64,000 bases of DNA from CAVYXK01 sp963708245 (GTDB lineage Bacteria > Pseudomonadota > Alphaproteobacteria > Acetobacterales > Acetobacteraceae). Positions 29,818 to 38,538 of the stretch are shown one piece after another; positions within the stretch are counted from its first letter, which is position 1, and every line of letters begins with the position of its first letter. The position numbers were made by a program, and so were the translations under genes. The stretch covers positions 5,828,001 to 5,892,000 of the forward strand of contig OY970201.1 of NCBI GenBank assembly GCA_963708245.1, in the 5' to 3' direction. Below the pieces are notes generated by a model. It saw only the letters and a list, made by a program, of their open reading frames with translations. It was not told the DNA's origin and made no database searches.

Positions 29818-29899
29818 GGGTGAGCGCTCTCGCCGGCCAGGCCGCCGGTACGGCAGCCGTTCTTGCCTTCGCCCGCGCGAGCGCCCATCACTGCCAGAC

Positions 29900-30829
29900 A
29901 TGACCGGCGAAATCTCGTCCAACCGATCGCGCAGGGAACCCATCCCACTCGGCGAATTCGCCGAGCCCAGCTTCGTTCGCCTCCCCGAACCGGTCGCACT
30001 GTTCAACACCCGCTCCCAGCGATTGAGAGCGCTCGCCGAGGGACACACGATCGGCCCGTACCTCACCTTCCTCGCCGAAATCGCGAAGATCCAACAGCGA
30101 CTGGCCGCGACCCTCCCACCCGTCGCACCGCACTTGATCGCCGCGCCGGAAGATACAAGCGACGCCGCACGTCCACCGCTGGATAGGACACGCTTCACGG
30201 TCGGTGAGCCGGTCCTCAACACCGCCGATGCACTCTTCGCGGCGCTGAAGGAAGTCACAATTCCCCCGCTAGCCCAAGATGCGATCGAGCGCATCCTGGC
30301 CGGGAATGTCGAGCAAAGGCAAGCCGCCTTGCAGCAGGTTCTGGCCGGGCTGGTCCCTGCCACTGAAGCTCTCGCCGAGTACGGTCTGCTGAGCGCGGCG
30401 CTGCAGGTCGTCTTCAGCCGGATGGCCGCCCGTCTGGATGCGCAGCACCTGCATCCGGTCGGCGATGGTGCCTGCCCGGTCTGTGGCAGCCCGCCGCTCG
30501 CCTCGCTGCTGGTCGGTTGGCCGGGCGCCCACAACACCCGCTATTGCGCCTGCGGGCTTTGCGGTACGCTGTGGAACTATGTCCGTATCAAGTGCACGCT
30601 GTGCGGATCGACCAAGGGGATCGCCTATCAAGAGATCGAGGGAGATGCGGGGACGATCAAAGCCGAGACCTGCAAATCCTGCCACCGCTACGTCAAAATC
30701 CTGCACCAGCACAAGGACCCGGAGCTGGAGCCACTGGCGGATGACATCGCCTCGCTCGGTCTCGATTTGCTTTTGCGCGAAACCGGTTTTGCGCGCGGCG
30801 GTGTCAACCCGTTCCTGCTCGGCTTCTGA
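29900..30829 (+). CDS. fdhE: Formate dehydrogenase accessory protein FdhE
   Basis: The 309-residue protein carries paired CxxC rubredoxin-like motifs (CPVCGSPPLA, YCACGLCGTLWNYVRIKCTL containing CxxC pairs, CKSCHRYVK) and ends with GFARGGVNPFLLGF. This is the FdhE pattern: an iron-binding cytoplasmic factor required to mature Tat-exported formate dehydrogenases. It lies between the enzyme genes and selA, completing the maturation set. Confidence 0.92.
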   Translation: MTGEISSNRSRREPIPLGEFAEPSFVRLPEPVALFNTRSQRLRALAEGHTIGPYLTFLAEIAKIQQRLAATLPPVAPHLIAAPEDTSDAARPPLDRTRFTVGEPVLNTADALFAALKEVTIPPLAQDAIERILAGNVEQRQAALQQVLAGLVPATEALAEYGLLSAALQVVFSRMAARLDAQHLHPVGDGACPVCGSPPLASLLVGWPGAHNTRYCACGLCGTLWNYVRIKCTLCGSTKGIAYQEIEGDAGTIKAETCKSCHRYVKILHQHKDPELEPLADDIASLGLDLLLRETGFARGGVNPFLLGF

Positions 30830-30840
30830 GCCGGGGGGCC

Positions 30841-32250
30841 ATGATGGACGCGCCCGCGGCTAGGCACCGGCTTCCGGCGGTCGATGCGGTGCTGCGCAAC
30901 GCGGCACTGGCGCCGGCGATTGCCAAATTCGGCCGCCCTGCCGTAACCGCCGCCGTGCGCGAAGCGCTGGCGCGCCTGCGCGCTGCGGCGAACAAAATCG
31001 CGGACACCGATGCCGTGGCTGCCCTCGCCTGTTGCGATCTCGCCAAGGCTGCCGCACCAACGCTAAAGCCGGTTCACAACCTGACGGGAACCGTGCTGCA
31101 CACCAATCTGGGCCGGGCCCAGATTGCCGAGCCCGCGGTGGAAGCTGCTGTCGCCGTCATGCGTGCGCCTGTCACGCTCGAATTCGATCTCGCCATGGGG
31201 ACGCGCGGAGAGCGGGACGATCATGTGCGCGCGCTGCTCGCGTCGCTGACCGGCGCCGAGGATGCCACCGCCGTCAACAACAACGCTGCCGCCGTCCTGG
31301 CGGTGCTCAACACCTTTGCTCTCGGGCGCGAGGTAATCGCCTCCCGCGGCGAGCTCATCGAGATCGGCGGTTCGTTCCGCTTGCCTGACATCATGGCGCG
31401 CGCCGGAGCCCGGCTTGTTGAGGTCGGCACCACCAACCGCACCCATCTCGCTGACTACGCGGGCGCGATCAGCCCGGCAACGGCGCTGATTCTCAAGGTG
31501 CATCCCTCGAACTATCGCATCGAAGGCTTCAGCGCCGCGGTGCCCGCCTCCGCCCTTGCAGCGCTCGCCCGCGAACGCGGCGTGCCCCTTGTGCACGATC
31601 TCGGGTCGGGTGTCCTGATCGATCTCGCGAGGTATGGGCTGCCGCGCGAGCCGATAGTGGCCGAGGCAGTCGCGGACGGCTCGGATCTCGTCACCTTCTC
31701 CGGTGACAAGCTGCTCGGCGGGCCGCAGGCCGGGCTGATCGTCGGCAGGCATGACCTCATCGCCGCGATCAACCGCAACCCGATCAAGCGCGCGGTGCGG
31801 CTCGATAAGATCCGACTGGCCGCGCTTGCCGCGACGCTTGCCCTGTATCGCAACCCTGACCGGCTCTCCGAGCGTCTGCCGGCGCTGCGCCTGCTGGCCC
31901 GTCCGGTAGACGAGATCAGGGCGGCAGCGGAGCGGCTCGCGCCGGCGCTGGCAACGGCGGTCGGCACCGCCTTCCCAGTGGAGGTCGTCGCTTGTCTCAG
32001 TGAGATCGGCTCAGGCGCTCTACCTGTTGAAACCATCCCGAGCGCCGGTCTTGCGCTGCGCAGCACGCGCCGCGAGCATGCGGGCGCCGCATTGACCGCG
32101 CTCGCTGCGGCATTGCGCTCGCTGCCGGTACCCGTGATCGGACGCATTTCGCACCAGCGCCTGGTGCTTGATTGCCGTTGCCTGACCGACGAAGCGGGGT
32201 TCGTCGCCAACCTCTCGGCGCTGCCATCGGGCATCGGGGATTCGCCGTGA
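30841..32250 (+). CDS. selA: L-seryl-tRNA(Sec) selenium transferase SelA
   Basis: The 469-residue PLP enzyme has VHNLTGTVLHTNLGRAQIA near residue 80, NNNAAAVLAVLNTFA, LVEVGTTNRTHLADY and the PLP-lysine region VTFSGDKLLGGPQAGLIVG. It converts Ser-tRNA(Sec) to Sec-tRNA(Sec) using selenophosphate. It starts twelve bases after fdhE, and its stop overlaps the selB start (GTGA). Confidence 0.96.
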   Translation: MMDAPAARHRLPAVDAVLRNAALAPAIAKFGRPAVTAAVREALARLRAAANKIADTDAVAALACCDLAKAAAPTLKPVHNLTGTVLHTNLGRAQIAEPAVEAAVAVMRAPVTLEFDLAMGTRGERDDHVRALLASLTGAEDATAVNNNAAAVLAVLNTFALGREVIASRGELIEIGGSFRLPDIMARAGARLVEVGTTNRTHLADYAGAISPATALILKVHPSNYRIEGFSAAVPASALAALARERGVPLVHDLGSGVLIDLARYGLPREPIVAEAVADGSDLVTFSGDKLLGGPQAGLIVGRHDLIAAINRNPIKRAVRLDKIRLAALAATLALYRNPDRLSERLPALRLLARPVDEIRAAAERLAPALATAVGTAFPVEVVACLSEIGSGALPVETIPSAGLALRSTRREHAGAALTALAAALRSLPVPVIGRISHQRLVLDCRCLTDEAGFVANLSALPSGIGDSP

Positions 32251-34235
32251 TCATCGGCACGGCCGGCCATATCGATCACGGCAAGTCCGCGTTGGTCCGA
32301 GCGCTGTCGGGAGTCGATACTGATCGACTGAAAGAAGAGAAGGCGAGAGGCATCTCGATCGATCTCGGCTTCGCCTACATGCCGTGTCCGGACGGGACGG
32401 TGATGGGCTTCGTCGATGTGCCCGGTCACGAGCGCTTCATCCACAACATGCTGGCTGGTGCCACCGGGATCGATTTTGTCCTGTTGGTGGTTGCCGCGGA
32501 TGATGGGATCATGCCGCAGACGCGCGAGCATCTTGCGATCGTCGATTTGCTGGGGGTGACACACGGTCTGATCGTGCTCACGAAATGCGATCTTGTGTCA
32601 CCTGATCGCATCGCGGAGGTCGAGGTGGCGGTAACCTCGTTGCTCGCAAACACCGCGCTTGCGGGGGCGCAGTGCATCGTGGTCTCCAGCGTGACGGGCG
32701 AGGGAATCGCGGCATTGCGCGAGAGGCTGTTCACCGCCGCCGCGGCGGTCGCGCCGCGCGACGACCACGGCGCCTTCCGCCTTGCCGTCGACCGCTGCTT
32801 CTCGCTTGCCGGCGCGGGCACGATCGTAACCGGCACTGTGCTCTCGGGCAGGATTGCTCCGGGCGCACGACTCATCGTGAGCCCGCTCGGCTTGACAGCG
32901 CGGGTGCGGGCCATCCACGCGCAAAACCACCCCGCGGACAGCGGCCAAGCCGGTGAGCGGTGCGCGCTCAATCTAGTGGGTGAGGGCATCGGCAAGGATA
33001 CGGTCCGCCGCGGCCAGGTGGTGCTCGATCCCGTCCTGCACGCGCCGGCGCAGCGTATGGACGCGATGCTTCACGTGCTACCGGGCGAGGCGAAGCCTGT
33101 CGGCCAATGGATGCCGGTGCGGCTGCATCATGCCGCAACTGAGGTCGGCGCCCGCGTCGTGCTGCTGGGTAACGACCCTGTGCCGCCCGGCGGCACAGGC
33201 CTTGTGCAACTTGTGCTGGAGCGGCCGATCGCGGCGGCGGTGCCGGATCGGTTCGTCCTGCGCGACACCACCGCCAGCCGCACGTTGGGCGGCGGGATTC
33301 TCGTCGATCTGCGCGCTCCCTCGCGGCGGCGCCGCACGCCTGAACGGCTGAAAGAGCTCTCCGCGCGCGCGGAAAACGATGCCGCCCAAGCCCTTGCCCG
33401 GCTGCTGGACGGACCGCCCTTCTACGTCGATTTGCCTGCCTTCTCCCGCGACCGTGCCCTGACGGCGGCGGAGGGCGCTACCCTCGCCGCTCGCCTCGGC
33501 CTAATGGCGCTGACCGCAGAGGGGGCGCAGTTCGCGCTGACCGTGCGCACCTGGACTGGGTTGCGCCGCGGTGCCGCAGAAGCGCTCGGTGCCTATCATG
33601 AGGCGAATCCCGACCTGCAGGGCATGCCGCGAGAGCGGCTTCGGCTCGCGTTGTCGCCGCGCCTGCCGACGCCCGTGTTCGCCGCCGTGCTGCGCAAGCT
33701 TGCCGCGCTGGGAGAGGTGGCAGTCGCCGGCGCTTGGATTCGCTTGCCCGCGCACGAGGTGCGATTCTCGCCGGTACAGGAAGGTCTGTGGCGCCGCGTA
33801 CTGCCGTTGCTTTCTGGGTCTGAACGGTTCCGGCCGCCACGGGTGCGCGATATCGCCGGCTTGCTGCATGTGCCGGAGGTCGAGGTTCGGCGTCTGCTCA
33901 AGCTTGCTGCGCGCATCGGAAGGGTGGACGAGGTCGCGCAGGACCACTTTTTTCTGCGTCCGACGATGGCGGAGGTCGTTGTGGTCGCAGAGCAACTGGC
34001 GGCAGTCGTGCCAAATTCAGGCTTCGCCGCGGCCGATCTACGGGACCGGCTTGGCAACGGCCGCAAGGTCGCCATCCAAATCCTTGAGTTCCTCGACCGG
34101 CACGGCGTAACTTTGCGTCGCGGCGATCTGCGGTGCATCAACCCGCTTCGTCGCGACCTTTTCGGCGAAAGCGCGGTGGGGAAGGGATACGTCCCCGGTG
34201 GGGCGTCCGGACTTCAAATCCGGGAGGGGCCGTAG
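32247..34235 (+). CDS. selB: Selenocysteine-specific elongation factor SelB
   Basis: The 662-residue GTPase starts at GTG 32247 (overlapping the selA stop) with VIIGTAGHIDHGKSALVRAL. Other G-domain motifs are DVPGHERFIHNML and TKCD. The C-terminal half is a string of winged helices that bind the SECIS hairpin. An upstream in-frame ATG at 32172 lies inside selA and is not needed. The last 18 or so codons (ending GLQIREGP) and the stop fall inside the tRNA-Sec gene, giving a longer tail than usual. Confidence 0.95.
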   Translation: MIIGTAGHIDHGKSALVRALSGVDTDRLKEEKARGISIDLGFAYMPCPDGTVMGFVDVPGHERFIHNMLAGATGIDFVLLVVAADDGIMPQTREHLAIVDLLGVTHGLIVLTKCDLVSPDRIAEVEVAVTSLLANTALAGAQCIVVSSVTGEGIAALRERLFTAAAAVAPRDDHGAFRLAVDRCFSLAGAGTIVTGTVLSGRIAPGARLIVSPLGLTARVRAIHAQNHPADSGQAGERCALNLVGEGIGKDTVRRGQVVLDPVLHAPAQRMDAMLHVLPGEAKPVGQWMPVRLHHAATEVGARVVLLGNDPVPPGGTGLVQLVLERPIAAAVPDRFVLRDTTASRTLGGGILVDLRAPSRRRRTPERLKELSARAENDAAQALARLLDGPPFYVDLPAFSRDRALTAAEGATLAARLGLMALTAEGAQFALTVRTWTGLRRGAAEALGAYHEANPDLQGMPRERLRLALSPRLPTPVFAAVLRKLAALGEVAVAGAWIRLPAHEVRFSPVQEGLWRRVLPLLSGSERFRPPRVRDIAGLLHVPEVEVRRLLKLAARIGRVDEVAQDHFFLRPTMAEVVVVAEQLAAVVPNSGFAAADLRDRLGNGRKVAIQILEFLDRHGVTLRRGDLRCINPLRRDLFGESAVGKGYVPGGASGLQIREGP

Positions 34236-34272
34236 TCCGGTCCTTGGTGGGTTCGACACCCATTCCCTTCCG
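34180..34272 (+). tRNA. selC: tRNA-Sec (anticodon TCA)
   Basis: A 93-base gene with the 8-bp acceptor stem special to selenocysteine tRNA: GGAAGGGA at 34180-34187 pairs with TCCCTTCC at 34264-34271, then a G discriminator. The D arm is CCCC-GGT-GGGG. The anticodon loop CTTCAAA (34212-34218) holds TCA at 34214-34216, closed by CCGGA/TCCGG. A long variable arm follows, then a T arm with GTTCGACAC. The 3' CCA is not encoded (CCG follows). It overlaps the 3' end of selB. Confidence 0.95.
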
Positions 34273-34370
34273 CCGGCGCAGGCCTGACGGCGTTCCCTTG
34301 ATAGCTCGTCACCGGTGGGCGTGCGCCCCTCGCTTGCTGGCGCGAGCCATCTGCGGCAGGAGTATCTGAC

Positions 34371-35411
34371 GTGGCAGAACCTATCCGCCTCACCGAGTTC
34401 GCGCATGGCAGCGGCTGCGGCTGCAAGCTCGCACCTTCGGTGCTTGCCCAGCTTCTCGCCACGACACCGCAGGCGGCCGGCTTCTCTCACCTGCTGGTCG
34501 GTGCGCAGACGGCGGACGATGCTGCCGTATATCAAGTAAGCGACCGGCTCGCCGTCGTCGCGACGACGGATTTCTTCATGCCCATCGTCGATGATCCGTT
34601 TGATTTCGGCCGCATCGCTGCGACCAACGCGCTTGCGGACGTCTATGCAATGGGCGGCACGCCGATCCTTGCCCTTGCCGTCGTTGGCATGCCGATCGAC
34701 CGGATGCCAGTGGAAGTCATCCGGCGGATCCTGGAAGGCGGCGCATCGGTCTGCGCCGCGGCCGGCATTCCGGTCGCCGGGGGTCATTCGATTGACGCGC
34801 CCGAGCCGATCTATGGGCTGGTGGCCATCGGCACGGTCGATCCAGCGCGCTTGCTGCGTAACAGCACCGCGCGGGCGGGCGATCGTCTGATCCTTACGAA
34901 GCGTCTCGGCATCGGGATCTTCAGCGCCGCGATCAAACGCCGGCAACTCGATAGCCAATCCTACGCGGAGATGCTCGCTTCTACGACACAACTCAACGAA
35001 GTGGGCGCGCGACTACCAGACGTTCAGGGCGTTCATGCCATGACCGACGTGACGGGCTTCGGGCTGCTCGGCCACACGCTTGAGATGTGCCGCGGCTCTT
35101 CGCTCGGCGCTGTGCTGAATTGGGAGACGCTGCCGATATTTCCGACCGCGCGCCAGATGGCCCAAGCCGGGGTCCGAACCGGTGCCGCACAGCGGAACTG
35201 GGCCAGCTACGGCGCCGAAGTGGACCTCAGCCCCACGCTGCCCGGCTGGGGGCGCGACATTCTGTGCGATCCTCAGACCAGCGGAGGCTTGCTGATCGCC
35301 TGCGCGCCAATGGCAGAAAAGGAGGTGCTTGCCCTCGTGCGCCGACACGGCTTTACCCACGCGTCCACGATTGGCGAATTCGTCGCCGGTCCCGTGCTTG
35401 TGCGCGTATAG
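34371..35411 (+). CDS. selD: Selenide, water dikinase (selenophosphate synthase) SelD
   Basis: The 346-residue protein starts at GTG with CAGGAG eight bases upstream. It has the active-site region HGSGCGCKLAPSVL, where the catalytic position is Cys, not Sec. Also present are VATTDFFMPIVDDPFDFGRI and MTDVTGFGLLGHTLEM. It makes selenophosphate from selenide and ATP for SelA. It is the last gene of the selenium module, 98 bases after tRNA-Sec. Confidence 0.96.
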   Translation: MAEPIRLTEFAHGSGCGCKLAPSVLAQLLATTPQAAGFSHLLVGAQTADDAAVYQVSDRLAVVATTDFFMPIVDDPFDFGRIAATNALADVYAMGGTPILALAVVGMPIDRMPVEVIRRILEGGASVCAAAGIPVAGGHSIDAPEPIYGLVAIGTVDPARLLRNSTARAGDRLILTKRLGIGIFSAAIKRRQLDSQSYAEMLASTTQLNEVGARLPDVQGVHAMTDVTGFGLLGHTLEMCRGSSLGAVLNWETLPIFPTARQMAQAGVRTGAAQRNWASYGAEVDLSPTLPGWGRDILCDPQTSGGLLIACAPMAEKEVLALVRRHGFTHASTIGEFVAGPVLVRV

Positions 35412-35858
35412 TTTCAGTTGCGGAGGACGAGGCGGACAGCTCGGATATCAGTCGCTACAAGTGAGCGAGGGACATTACATTATGGTCGCGCACGGACACG
35501 CGCTCGGCGACGAAAGTGCCCCTCGCCATCGGTGTCCTTAACCGCATGCTGGCGCTTGGGCGCCAAGAATCCACCCGCATCGTGCGACCGCGATAGCTCC
35601 CCAGCCCTTGCCTCAATGCGTCCGATGCTCGGTCTATACAGCAGGGTCGAGGAGCCTTCCCTGGGCACTTCCAGCGGATGAGGGCGTCGGCCGTCTACAA
35701 TTACTTTTCTCGACTTTCCCCTGGCAGTCAAGCGTTTGCATTGTTCAGCGGCCTGCATCGTTCTGGCTGCTATCCGCCGGCGAAATGCAGAAGCATTGCG
35801 CCAGGAGCCGGGGCAGCTTCACATTATGGCATCATCGCGTGGTGCAAAGCGAGCGAGA
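35412..35858. other. Intergenic region after selD
   Basis: These 447 bases contain only short overlapping frames without recognisable protein features. No tRNA or long hairpin stands out. I see nothing to annotate beyond the boundary between the plus-strand selenium module and the minus-strand small exported protein. Confidence 0.5.
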
Positions 35859-36266
35859 TCATGGCCGGATCCAGGAGCCGGCACTTCCATCCCCGGTTCC
35901 GACGAAACGCCCCGAACTCGGGTCAATCACAGGTGTAGGCACGATATCCATCGTCGCCGGTCCTGCGGACGTCGTGCTCGCACTGCTGGACACCATCGAA
36001 GCCCGCGGACTGCTGAGCGAGCGGGCTGTAGCGAAGAGGGGCCAGTTGATCGCCAAAAGCCCCGAGAGTGCGACTGCAGCCGAGAATCCGAGGACCGCTC
36101 CAACACGAACGATATGGTTCGTTCTGATCGGCTGTCCGACGACAGGCACACCGTTCGCGGCGCGATCGTCCTCCGCGAAGTCCGCTCGAGGCGCGTCGTG
36201 CATGGTACTCTGCGTAGATGGCGCGTCTGCTCTGATGCCGCACGCGCGAAGAAGAGTTGTGTTCAT
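35859..36266 (-). CDS. Small membrane-anchored protein with GTGDGS-type C-terminus
   Basis: The 135-residue protein starts at ATG 36266 with AGAGGA upstream. A polar N-terminal segment is followed by one membrane helix (VGAVLGFSAAVALSGLLAIN, about residues 53-73), a Ser-rich stretch and a C-terminal DPSSGRFVGTGDGSAGSW motif. Similar endings occur in short exported proteins of unknown role in related bacteria, as far as I recall. It lies alone, opposite to selD. Confidence 0.5.
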   Translation of the reverse strand: MNTTLLRACGIRADAPSTQSTMHDAPRADFAEDDRAANGVPVVGQPIRTNHIVRVGAVLGFSAAVALSGLLAINWPLFATARSLSSPRASMVSSSASTTSAGPATMDIVPTPVIDPSSGRFVGTGDGSAGSWIRP

Positions 36267-36599
36267 GTCAATTGTCCTCTCTGGCACAGTGGAGATTTTT
36301 TCAGACCGGCGCGATTTCCTCATTCAGGCTGCCAATGCCATCTGCAGGTCGGTCCTTTAGACCCCCTCTGCTGCACAAGGATTTCAGTTCATAGGTATCG
36401 CGTTACACTCGTAACATAGGCTCGCTCGGCACCACGCAATCGCGCTGACTTGTGCGGGCCGGCGCTCCGTGATCGACAGAGAGCCGGTGGTGGGATTCAG
36501 TTGCCCCCTCATTTCATCTCTGCACTCGTTGGTGAGGCGCGGGACGCATCGATTCGGAGAGCCGCCGCAAAATCAGTGACGGGGGGCACGAATCCCTGG
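36267..36599. other. Intergenic region left of the island's first direct repeat
   Basis: No gene is seen in these 333 bases. If the hpnL duplication arose by single-crossover integration, this stretch is the original chromosomal sequence downstream of hpnL before the island arrived. That reading is an inference from the repeat layout. Confidence 0.45.
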
Positions 36600-36811
36600 C
36601 TTCATTTCCGCAGCGCAGCGGCCTCCGCGACCTGCCAGCTCACCAGCGCGGGCGCGCCCACCACGATGTCGCGCGCCCGCCGGAGCAGCGACAGGCTCAG
36701 CGACAAATGCGCCGGCATGCCGAACAGCCGCCCGAGCGCGACATAGGAGGCCTCCTACACGCCGATTCCGGCGGGCACCAGGAAGGCGACCGCAAGAGCC
36801 CCGCTCAGCAC
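36600..36811 (-). pseudogene. Duplicated 3' fragment of hpnL (left direct repeat)
   Basis: This 212-base stretch matches 45482-45693, the last 70 codons of hpnL, in the same orientation with about seven mismatches. One mismatch changes CAG to TAG (after GIGV), so the fragment would be truncated even if expressed. It has no 5' part. Together with the intact copy it brackets the transporter island. Confidence 0.92.
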
Positions 36812-37680
36812 GCAAAGCGCGGTTCGACAATTCCTCTCGCTCTCACGTCGATCCCGATGATCGCGCCCGCATAAGGCTCTCGAGCAAGCGCTTCCTGGGT
36901 CATGTTCTGAGAGGCCGATGTCACGTAGAGGACATCCAGAGCGTCGCCGCCGAAGGCGCAGCTTGTCGGCTGGCTCATCGGCAAATGGACCACTCTGTCC
37001 AGGCGTCCATCGGGCGCATAGCGGTGCAGGGCCCCTCCGCGATAAATGGCCGTCCACAAGAATCCATCCGCATCAACGGTCGAGCCGTCTGGTGCGCCGT
37101 TGCCCTCGGCGAACTCCGCAAAGATACGCCGACTGCCGAGTTCCCCGCTCTCCACGTCAAAGTCATAAGCGTAAATCTGTCGGCGAAAGGTATCCGCGAA
37201 GTACATTGTCCGATCGTCAGGACTCCATGCAAGACTGTTGGGAACCTCAACCCCATCAACCATCTTCGACAACTGGTGCTCTGCATCAAAACGATAGAGC
37301 GCGCCGGACGCATCTCCGCGCCTGAGGTTGTTCATCGTCCCTACCCAGAAACGGCCGCGTCGGTCGCACTTCCCATCATTGCAACGATTGTCGGGTAGCT
37401 CTAATTCAACAGAGACGAGGGGTTCGACTTTGCCTGAACCTGAATCGAGTACGGCGAGGTAACCCCGCAAAGCCACCAGGACGCCGCCTTTGTCGCGAAT
37501 TGCAAGGGAGCCGACAAGATCCGGCATCGCCCACGTCGTCACGTCACGTTTCGCTGTATCATAGCGATGGACAGCCGGCTTTCTGATGTCAACCCAGTAC
37601 AGGGCGTGCTCACGGGTGCACCAGACCGGCCCCTCAGCTAAATTCTGGCGGAGGTCGCCAATGCATTCAAAATCAATCAT
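36805..37680 (-). CDS. SMP-30/gluconolactonase family protein
   Basis: The 291-residue beta-propeller protein has family motifs LAEGPVWCTREHALYWVDI, LPDNRCNDGKCDRRGRFWVG (metal-site Asn/Asp) and VPNSLAWSPDDRTMYFADT. Such enzymes hydrolyse sugar lactones with a divalent metal. The last codon and stop (after EPRFA) come from the hpnL direct repeat, so the gene's 3' end lies exactly at the junction. It follows an SDR and an ABC transporter on the same strand, suggesting sugar or sugar-acid catabolism. Confidence 0.88.
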   Translation of the reverse strand: MIDFECIGDLRQNLAEGPVWCTREHALYWVDIRKPAVHRYDTAKRDVTTWAMPDLVGSLAIRDKGGVLVALRGYLAVLDSGSGKVEPLVSVELELPDNRCNDGKCDRRGRFWVGTMNNLRRGDASGALYRFDAEHQLSKMVDGVEVPNSLAWSPDDRTMYFADTFRRQIYAYDFDVESGELGSRRIFAEFAEGNGAPDGSTVDADGFLWTAIYRGGALHRYAPDGRLDRVVHLPMSQPTSCAFGGDALDVLYVTSASQNMTQEALAREPYAGAIIGIDVRARGIVEPRFAC

Positions 37681-37740
37681 GCTAGCTGCCTTCGCTATTA
37701 GGCTGGTTACTATGCCAGGTCGTTACGGGATGGAAGCGTA

Positions 37741-38511
37741 TCATCGTCGACCACGTGAGATGCCCCCGTCGACCACAATCTCTGCCCCCATGACAAAGCT
37801 CGCGTCCTCCGACGCCAGGAATAACGCGGCGTTGGCGACATCCTCCGGCTGGCCTAGCACGTCGGTCAGTTGGCGACCTCGAATAGCGGCTAGAGCCTCA
37901 GCCTCGCTCGGAAACGACGCCTTGAGCACGGGTGTGAGCATGGGCGTGAAAATTGTCCCCGGCATGAGGGCATTAACGCGGATCCCGAGCGGCCCGTAAT
38001 CCACCTGCATCGAACGGGTTAGAGCGAGCACGGCACCTTTGGAAGCGGCATAGGCAGAGCGGTTGGGCAGTCCCGTGGTAGCGATAATCGAGGCCATGTT
38101 GATGATTACACCGGCGCGCTGAGCGATCATGCTCGGCAGCACGGCCTTCGCGACCAGGAAGACACCGCGAGCATTGGTGCGCATGATACGCTCCCAAAGT
38201 TCGAGCGAGGTTTCATGGACGCGTCCGGCGGCGCTGATACCGGCATTATTGACCAGCACGTCGATGCGCCCGTACTCGTCGACGGCTGTCGCGGCAAGGG
38301 CCGTGGTCGACGCTTCATCGGTGACGTCGACCATCTGCGCCGACGCCTTGCCCCCTGCTTCTTCGATCGCCTGAGCGGTCGCTCGAGCGGTAGCAAGGTC
38401 GATATCACCGGCCACGACGATCGCGCCATGGCGCGCGAAAAGCTCCGCGATAGCTTTGCCAATGCCCGAACCGGCGCCGGTTACCATACAGACTTTTTTG
38501 CTCAACCTCAT
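37741..38511 (-). CDS. SDR family oxidoreductase
   Basis: The 256-residue protein has the classical short-chain dehydrogenase signature: cofactor motif VTGAGSGIGKAIAELFARHG, NNAG at about 90, and the catalytic Ser...YAASK (PNRSAYAASKGAVLALT). An Asp after the second beta strand (AGDIDLATA) favours NAD over NADP. It likely oxidises a sugar or polyol, given the neighbouring SMP-30 lactonase. Confidence 0.9.
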   Translation of the reverse strand: MRLSKKVCMVTGAGSGIGKAIAELFARHGAIVVAGDIDLATARATAQAIEEAGGKASAQMVDVTDEASTTALAATAVDEYGRIDVLVNNAGISAAGRVHETSLELWERIMRTNARGVFLVAKAVLPSMIAQRAGVIINMASIIATTGLPNRSAYAASKGAVLALTRSMQVDYGPLGIRVNALMPGTIFTPMLTPVLKASFPSEAEALAAIRGRQLTDVLGQPEDVANAALFLASEDASFVMGAEIVVDGGISRGRR

Positions 38512-38538
38512 GAGGTCCTCGCACGTCCGCGGTGGAAC

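Noticed and set aside
31512..32564. 350-codon minus-strand open frame over selA/selB
   Set aside because: Antisense shadow of two clearly coding genes.
35608..36360. 250-codon plus-strand frame after selD
   Set aside because: No protein-like composition, and it overlaps the more plausible minus-strand small membrane protein.
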